This document shows, in pieces, positions 57,863 through 64,000 of a stretch of DNA of 64,000 bases (within the stretch, counting starts at the first letter, position 1; each line of letters begins with the position of its first letter). A program made the translations under genes and the position numbers. A model generated the notes under the pieces. That model searched no databases and had not been told where the DNA came from. It saw nothing but the letters and a program-made list of their open reading frames with translations. The stretch comes from Dermacentor variabilis (Eukaryota; Arthropoda; Arachnida; Ixodida; Ixodidae): NCBI RefSeq assembly GCF_050947875.1, contig NC_134572.1, positions 126,907,605-126,971,604 on the forward strand, written 5' to 3'.

Positions 57863-58115
57863 TATGTGCGTTCCCCTGTGGACTACCGGCACGTCAATAA
57901 GATCACTCGCAAAAACAACCACCCTCTCTCGCGCGTAGACAACGTAATTGACTTTGAGAATTGAGAATTCTTTTAATCTCTCGATTTGCGCTCAAGGTAT
58001 TTTGGCAATACCTATGGCAGGCACCGTTTGGCCGAAGACAGCTTTTGTCACACCCGACGGCTTATTAGAATTTGACGTAACGTCTTTCGGACGTTGTAAT
58101 GCACTGGCAACTTCA
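57863..58115 (+). pseudogene. Ty3/gypsy-type reverse transcriptase fossil
   Basis: The segment encodes a short piece of LTR-retrotransposon RT. VDYRHVNKITRKNNHPLSR is followed by two stops and SLDLRS. After a frameshift near 58010 come PMAG, PKTAFVTPDGLLEF and FGRCNALAT. These are the fingers/palm landmarks of Ty3/gypsy RT around motif A and the FVTPxGLxEF loop. The usual motif A sequence is damaged and nothing of the YxDD box, RNase H or integrase follows. No LTR is visible nearby. A dead relic of about 85 codons. Confidence 0.85.
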
Positions 58116-58299
58116 AACGCATATATATATAAAATTGCATCAAAAGATGGGAAACGTAGTCGCGGAAAGCCGAGAGATAGGCTCTGCGAGTAAATTAGTA
58201 AAATTGCAGGAAATATATGGGTTCAGCTGGCAAAATTGGATATCGCTCGGAGAGGCGTTGGTCGTGCAGTAGACTTATATAGGCTGACAACAACGAAGA

Positions 58300-58422
58300 T
58301 GCTAAGTACACGAGAGTTTATGCGTTCCACCCCCGTCGAAATGCAACCGCCGCGAGCGCGAATCGTACCCGCGACCTCCTGCTCAGCAGGAGAACGCCAT
58401 AGCCACTGAGCCATCCCGACAG
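58300..58422 (-). mobile_element. SINE (family 1) head-only remnant
   Basis: On the minus strand the tRNA-like head is clear (TGGCTCAGTGGCTATGG and box B-like GGGTACGATTCGC), followed by the CGGCGGTTGCATTTCGACGG body start. The tail is missing after about 120 bases. Confidence 0.75.
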
Positions 58423-59019
58423 GTGTATCTCGCCCATATATGCGGGATTATGCGTTAGAAATGATGCGAAGGAAAGCGGACGAAAAAAAAATGAACTAAC
58501 CACGTTCACGACCGTCTATTAGTTCCCACTGGTCACCGAGTACCAACTGCCAGCTCCGATTCGTTAGCGAGACGCCCCTCAGCGGTAGAAGGCGTCGAGA
58601 GAACGCTCACTCGCAGGTGCCCACCGTTTAGTCGTCCTCGATTCCTGCGTCGCGTCTCCTCTGCTGGCGCTGTTCCGCTCGAGAGATTACCTGGGAGGAA
58701 TGGATAGTGCTATAGCTTCCGTGCGCCAGTGCCCGGTTGTAATCTCATTACGTGTTTTCGCTCCAAGAAAAAGACCTCTTCGGATGGCCCACTGCACACG
58801 TCCTCCACACTCTCTCTTGCCTCGCTCTTACGCTGCTTCGCGAAGGTTCAGCTCGCGAAGTTTTATTGTCCTCTTGTGTCTAACTTTCAGACAACGGCTC
58901 TGGACCTAAATCCTTGTTACGTTTCTTCCTATATTGTGTCAATAATTTCTTCCACGCCACTCTAACTTGCAAGACTGTGTACTTTTTTTTTATTTTCTTA
59001 TGTGACTCTGCGTGTATGC
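58423..59019. other. Unassigned intergenic DNA
   Basis: No recognisable gene. A GC-rich stretch at 58540-58720 has no motif. Confidence 0.45.
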
Positions 59020-60420
59020 GTGCGGGTGAGCAAGTGTGAGAGAGTGGATCAGGTGTGTGTGAGGGCGTGATTAAGTGAGAGGTGTGAGTGAAGGAGTGAG
59101 TGAGTTTGAGAAATAATTTCGTGAGATAGGTATTTGTTGAAAAAGAAATCTGCAAATAGCGGAAATTTTGGTACGATAAGTGTGTTATTGAGCATGCAGT
59201 TTAAAGTCTTGAGCACTACGTCCTTCTTATTACATATTCAAACAAACCAAGACATCGCAGAAATGTCGAGCGCGAAACAGAACAAATGTCGAGATAAACT
59301 GCGCTGTGTGAACAAAGCGGGTGGTGCGAAAACACAACACGAAGTGCCATATAAAGAAAAAAAGTGAAAGAGAATTATAAATCACATATTCGCCTATCTT
59401 ACTTGCAAGAATGTAGAGCACGTCAGTCAATTCATAGATTTGATTCTTTTTGTGCTCTATCTCTCCGTCTCTCTTGTAATTGAATGACTATGCAGCGATT
59501 GAGTTTGACGAAGTCTCTTGGTGGTAAACGTAGTTAAACCCGCATTCACAGAAGAATCACTTTTCCTCATAATACAAGAACCTTCGTTAATTTTCAAGCA
59601 CTATTATCCGTATTGTGTTTCAGAACAATGTTCCTGTAAAATATGAACGTAGAGCGTTGTCTGCAATGTCTGAATCAAGACGGAACTCTCGCTCTCGTTT
59701 CCAGCCCCCTCTGAAGCGGGAGATCAGGTACTTGCGAAGCTGGCTGCCTGTAATGCACAGCATCTCATACACGTATCTATGCAAGTCGAAACTACAGAAT
59801 AAATAGCTGTTCACTTTTGCGATCTGTTGTACTTTCCTTTCGGTCATTTTCGTAGCCGCGCCTGCATCGTTGCATATCCTAAGCCATGGCGTACTTGCAA
59901 ACTTTGCGAACAAAGGAACTTCGAGGAGACGCCGTCGTTTCTATCTAGGAATCAGGAGAGCACTGTTGCTTTTCTTTTTGTTTTTGCTGGTGTACACCGT
60001 ACCGGGGCCTGAAGCAAGATGTGTGTCTGCTGTTGACCTCTCATAATGAAGTCAGCTGGATGGAGCATCTCAAAGGCCGCAAACGAATCGATCGCAGCCA
60101 CCGAAGCGTGAATCCAGCGCATATGCGGAGAGCGCCTTGGGCGCCGGGAGGACGCATTTGTGTAGTACAGTACATGCTGCCGCGTTTTTCGTTTTACGAC
60201 GATGCTTTCACGTCTCACCTGAGCTGCTTCGCTAACAAGGCGCGGTGCGCTTGACGTTAGAAAAGCCATCAGCGCGAGTAAAAGAGGCGCCTTCCTTCAC
60301 TGACATTTCAAATGAGCACCTGGGCAGCTGCGCGTCTCTATACTCTTCATTGCTTCCTACACCAGGCAAGTTCATCATTACCTCTTACGCGTTGCACTGA
60401 GAACATCAGCAGAAATGCCG
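59020..60420 (+). repeat. Imperfect direct duplication, right copy (D2)
   Basis: This is the collinear counterpart of 54735-57130 without the RTE insertion and without about 900 bases of D1. On the minus strand both copies can be read as FEML(N/H)PADFI followed by QQQT, but frames upstream diverge by indels, so any coding function is doubtful. No domain is recognised. Confidence 0.7.
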
Positions 60421-63400
60421 TAATATGTTTCAATGAAAATTCGTTTTTGCCACCCCATGACATTAAAAAAATAAGCTACTTTGGTAATGAATAATTCATT
60501 TGCTGTAAAAAGCTCAGTAATTCCCACGCGATAAATTGGCGAAGAGACTTGATTTACAGGCCGAGGCGCCCAAATTTTTATAGGATGACGAGAAATTATA
60601 TTTCCATGGTTATGCGATAGGAGAAAAAAATTGAAGGCATTCATGACGGCTCGTAGAAGAAAACAATGTACGAGCACAAAGAAACACGAAATTAACGCAT
60701 CTAATCTGCTTCTCACAGGCATGTGTAGAAGCGCAACATATCTATATATTGATCCATTACTTAGCTTAAGTCCTATTTTACTAAACTCGCAGAAAAATAA
60801 TATTTCAAGACGATTGGTTACTTCCGAAGCCATATTAAAACGCTACAGAGTAATTAGTATATCCAAAGTGGCATGCCAGGCGCCTAATAAACAAATAAAT
60901 CCTACGCCATTCAAGACTTTTTTTTTTACTTAAAAGAAACAGAGCAGAAAATCTTTTTCTACAGTGCGCTAAAGGGGCCGTGACGTACTTGGGAAAAAGC
61001 TTCATCACTATCCCATCTTTCTCAGTGACTTCATAACGCCCTGTTTCTCCCACCCTTTGTTACGTGTTAGGCTGAAATATATCTCTTTCGTCAATCAAAG
61101 CAATGATGGTTGTTTTCTCTCCCCGGAGAAAAGACATTTCTTGGCCTTTCACTATCTTTTGATGGTGTACTTAGTTATTATTTCCAGAATATTGCTTTAC
61201 ACTGAATTGAAAGGATGAGCATTTTTAAATGTACGCAAAATGATTGCCATCAAATCTTACTTCATTTGCTGCATAATGCGCGTGACACTGTGAAAATAGT
61301 GCCCGTCCGCTTTCTTCGCTTTTGCCTTGTTAGGTGGATAAAGAAATGAAGGGACTTAGTTGATTCTTCGAAGCACACCTGCGTGACTTCAGGCTCTTCA
61401 GTGTGCGCGGTATACAAGGGCGGTGTCTATAGGGGTGAATGATTAATTTTTGAGTGAAAGAGTGAGAATAAATGGCAATGCATCATGCAAGCAGGACCTA
61501 CAAAGTCATCGCTATTATGGTGGTTTAATGGGGCATAATAGGCTCCCTTGACAATACCGATAACGACCTGTGCCGGCTAGATAAGTACCATGCTTCGCCC
61601 GATGCCTGCCTTCATGCAATTTTTAAAGCAGTCACTTTTTTTTTCGTTTCATTCGTCCTTCAAAAATATAGCAAACTCGCCTTGCGAAAGCAGCGCTATA
61701 CTACATACAAAAAATAATCGAGTAACCATGTTTGACGCGCAAGTGCTATTCTACCGCTCAAGGTCGTTAAGAGCATTGTTCTACTTATGAGCTTACAACA
61801 AAAGAAAACAAAAAAATAACTGCATTTTGCTGCGAACTGCAGCTTCTTGTGTTCATAAAACTGAAATATAGAAACACGCATATTTTTTATGCTCCGAGGC
61901 AGCTATCGATGTTCTTCGACCTTGGTCGGAAGGACGCCTGCTTCATAAATTTTCGCCGACGACAACAAGGGGAAAAGCGAACACTTTTGCGCCAGGCAGT
62001 AAAATGAAAGAAAATGTAATGATGGTTGGTGCATATTGTCACCGGTAAGAATTGGGGAACAAGGAAGTAAGCGAAAGATTACCCTGTGTCCATGTTCAAA
62101 ATTTGCTGTGTTCACACATCCATGATTTTTTGTATTCCTGATATTTTCTCTACAGGATGCCAAAGTAGAGCACCACAGTGCAGAGATACACTATGTGAAA
62201 TGAAGTCCCGGAAAGCAAAACGATACTCGCGCTTTGTAATTTCTTGCATCACGTTGCCGCACCCACGAAACTTCGTATCAGTCAAATTAGCAATCCATCT
62301 AATATTTCTCGCTTCGCATCGGCATACACTGCGAAGAATGGTACGTGTGGATCCTGAATTGACTCCAGCTTTGTCCTGTTAACGGGCAAGGCTAGCCTCC
62401 GGTGAAATTTGTCGCGTCTACTTGCACCTTGGCACACCTGCTCTCGCAAACCTATCGCACATCTCGTGGACTGGTCCCGGACCAGGGTCATCAAGGTGGA
62501 AAGAGGGGCTCCACCTAAGCTTACACTCGGCTCTGGAGCTATGGTTCCGACCACACATTACAACCATGCTCCCGGAAAAATTAGAAGCGTCGCCCGATGT
62601 TTTCGTCATCCTAATCATCTTCAATGTGGCTTCCTCGTGTTTCAACACACCGAGTGCCACGCTCTTTTCACGTGTCTGTACAGTGCTGGAATCCCTCCAC
62701 GGGAAGGGCTGCTAGGGCAGCCATCGCGGCTCACTTGATGTCATCTCAGGTTTGCAAGTGCATTGTTTACAGGTGCCTTTTAAATTTTGTGAACAGCGAA
62801 CTGCCCGTGGGTTTATTTACATCCGGACTCGAGAGAGCTTGACAAACCACTTAAATCCTGTGTCGCGCCAAAAAGAAAAATAATTTGAGCCGCGCGAACA
62901 GGTACGCTATGCTCGTGAATGAGGACCCCTATGGGGAATTTAGGTCTGCCATTAAATACCCAAGGAATAAACGATGCCTTTACGAAAACTTTCTTGAGCA
63001 ACTACTCGAAAGTGCCACGCGGCTTATCAGCTTTGTTTCCCAATGTTCCCAGAGAAGTTTGCATTGCGCCGAACATATAATAAGTGAAACATACGTGCAA
63101 TGCGTCGTGAAACTTTAACGTTTCCAATTTAAATGAGAATATTACAAATCATTAAGGAACCCTTGTTTCTCGGTATTTTCATACATTATTCGAGGTTCGC
63201 CCTGTGTCCTAGGTGAACAAATAGAGATTTTTTTGTGTTCATCGAAAGTCAGCAAAGGGTTATGGATTATGTGTAGGCTATGATAAAAATGACAGAAGTA
63301 ATTGTGGTCGTTGCAATAAATTACAGGTACAAGCATAGCGCAGCATTATGAGTGTGTCTTACGAGTGGTGTAGAATCTATCCCAATGCGAAGCGAGAACA

Positions 63401-63589
63401 ACAAATGTTATCAAGATAGCATTTAGTGCAAAAATGTCAAATGCTATGTTACATAAGCATGCCAAGTTAAATATGCGTGCAACCAAGGCAGCTCTTGCAA
63501 ATATAAATAAACAAATGTTCACCAGTGTCATACGACCGTTGGGTAGGTTACTCTGTGTAGGTTAGTGTGTGTCACTTACATGATTATCA
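60421..63589. other. Unassigned, with a doubtful ORF1-like trace
   Basis: No gene is recognised in 60421-62400. Around 62500-62680 a plus-strand frame reads VERGAPPKL, then HPNHLQCGFLVFQHTEC, which faintly resembles the pre-knuckle region of non-LTR ORF1 proteins. It could be the 5' remnant of the element whose RNase H appears at the right edge. I would not rely on it. Confidence 0.25.
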
Positions 63590-64000
63590 CAATGGAAGTT
63601 TACACATTTACACTGACAGGTAAACATCATTGTCTAGGATAGACATCCGCATCTGTGATTCCAACACTCGGAATAAGTCTTTCACGAGGCACATAGTCAC
63701 TGGCGGCAGAGCTCTTTACAATGCTATTGGCCGCTGACTGCATTCAAGCACAGCACAAAGCTACGGTGTGGTCTGTTCTGACTCAAAGTCGGCTATTCAG
63801 TGCTTGCGACGCTTTTGCCCGCGCGATCCAATTGCAATAATAATTTATCAGATTTCACTGAAAACAGCTAAAGCTGTATTAAAGGCGATGAGATGAAGCA
63901 GTAATGGGTCGCTGGACCATATCGGTATAGCAGCAAACATCAAAGCCGGCAAAATGGCTAGAGACGCACATAATTCCGCACCTGTCACAGTAACTGAATT
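63590..64000 (+). pseudogene. Decayed RNase H fragment of a non-LTR retrotransposon, runs off the edge
   Basis: The plus strand shows LHIYTDR in place of the usual YTDGS start near 63610. VVCSDSKSAIQCL is at 63769-63807, and DHIGIAANIKAGKMARDAH lies near 63917-63974, where relatives have GHIGIxGNExAD. Two stops and the lost final Asp show decay. The element continues beyond 64000. Confidence 0.7.

Noticed and set aside
56620..60269. A conserved minus-strand exon (FEML...PADFI...QQQT)
   Set aside because: Only about 20 residues stay similar. Both sides lose frame between the two copies, so DNA-level duplication is the simpler explanation. Kept as a finding to check, not as a gene.

Overview
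The window looks like intergenic DNA from a large, repeat-laden arthropod genome. A hard tick (Ixodida) is the best guess. The reasons are several copies of a tRNA-headed SINE of a kind I associate with tick genomes, degenerate 22-bp arrays built on TTGGCCCACCCCCAAATTT, RNase H-bearing non-LTR retrotransposons, RTE and CR1-like elements and a Penelope-like element. The host assignment is inference from repeat content. I see no intact host protein-coding gene, no rRNA, no bona fide tRNA gene, no CRISPR and nothing bacterial. Every long open frame that I recognise is a retroelement gene, and every one is broken.

Layout. 1-3.95 kb is a long noncoding repeat (copy A) that starts inside a 22-bp tandem array. 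It is interrupted at 3955 by an I-like non-LTR retrotransposon (5'UTR, ORF1 with zinc knuckles, ORF2 with endonuclease, RT and RNase H), which is cut off at its 3' end near 9.01 kb. A diverged inverted piece of the same repeat lies at 10.2-10.6 kb. A second, close direct copy (copy B, with a much longer 22-bp array) fills 11.5-16.3 kb and carries an unfilled version of the retrotransposon insertion site. A third, old piece (copy C) lies at 43.25-43.8 kb.

16.3-19.2 kb is mostly featureless, with one weak candidate exon for a secreted protein. 19.7-23.2 kb (minus strand) is a three-level nest: a Penelope-like element (RT plus GIY-YIG endonuclease) split by a 5'-truncated non-LTR element (RNase H, C-terminal zinc knuckle, CAACT tail), itself split by a tRNA-headed SINE. 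23.2-32.3 kb has only SINEs, small inverted repeats and unassigned DNA. 32.3-40 kb is a retroelement graveyard: an LTR-like ~306-bp unit, a 5'-truncated RT/RNase H element, an RTE element with a target-site duplication and a microsatellite tail, another LTR-like unit, and a heavily decayed CR1/L2-like element.

41-49.4 kb holds two SINEs with target-site duplications, a CpG-rich tRNA-headed repeat, and a nearly full-length second non-LTR retrotransposon (ORF1 44.07-45.42, ORF2 45.42-49.10) killed by stops, a G14 run and loss of the RT aspartates. 53.7-60.4 kb contains more SINEs, an imperfect direct duplication (about 54.7-57.1 versus 59.0-60.4) with an RTE fragment inserted only in the first copy, and a short Ty3/gypsy RT fossil. 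The right edge enters another decayed RNase H fragment.

How the parts relate. The elements are a time series of insertions and duplications rather than a pathway. Autonomous elements (I-like, RTE, CR1-like, Penelope-like) supply reverse transcriptase. The SINEs have Pol III A/B boxes and were presumably mobilised by such enzymes. The nested and filled/empty sites give a relative order of events. The most novel-looking items are the 22-bp-array-bearing 4-kb repeat with direct and inverted copies, and a recurrent short hairpin (5-7 bp stem, GNNA tetraloop) seen in or beside CpG-rich repeats.
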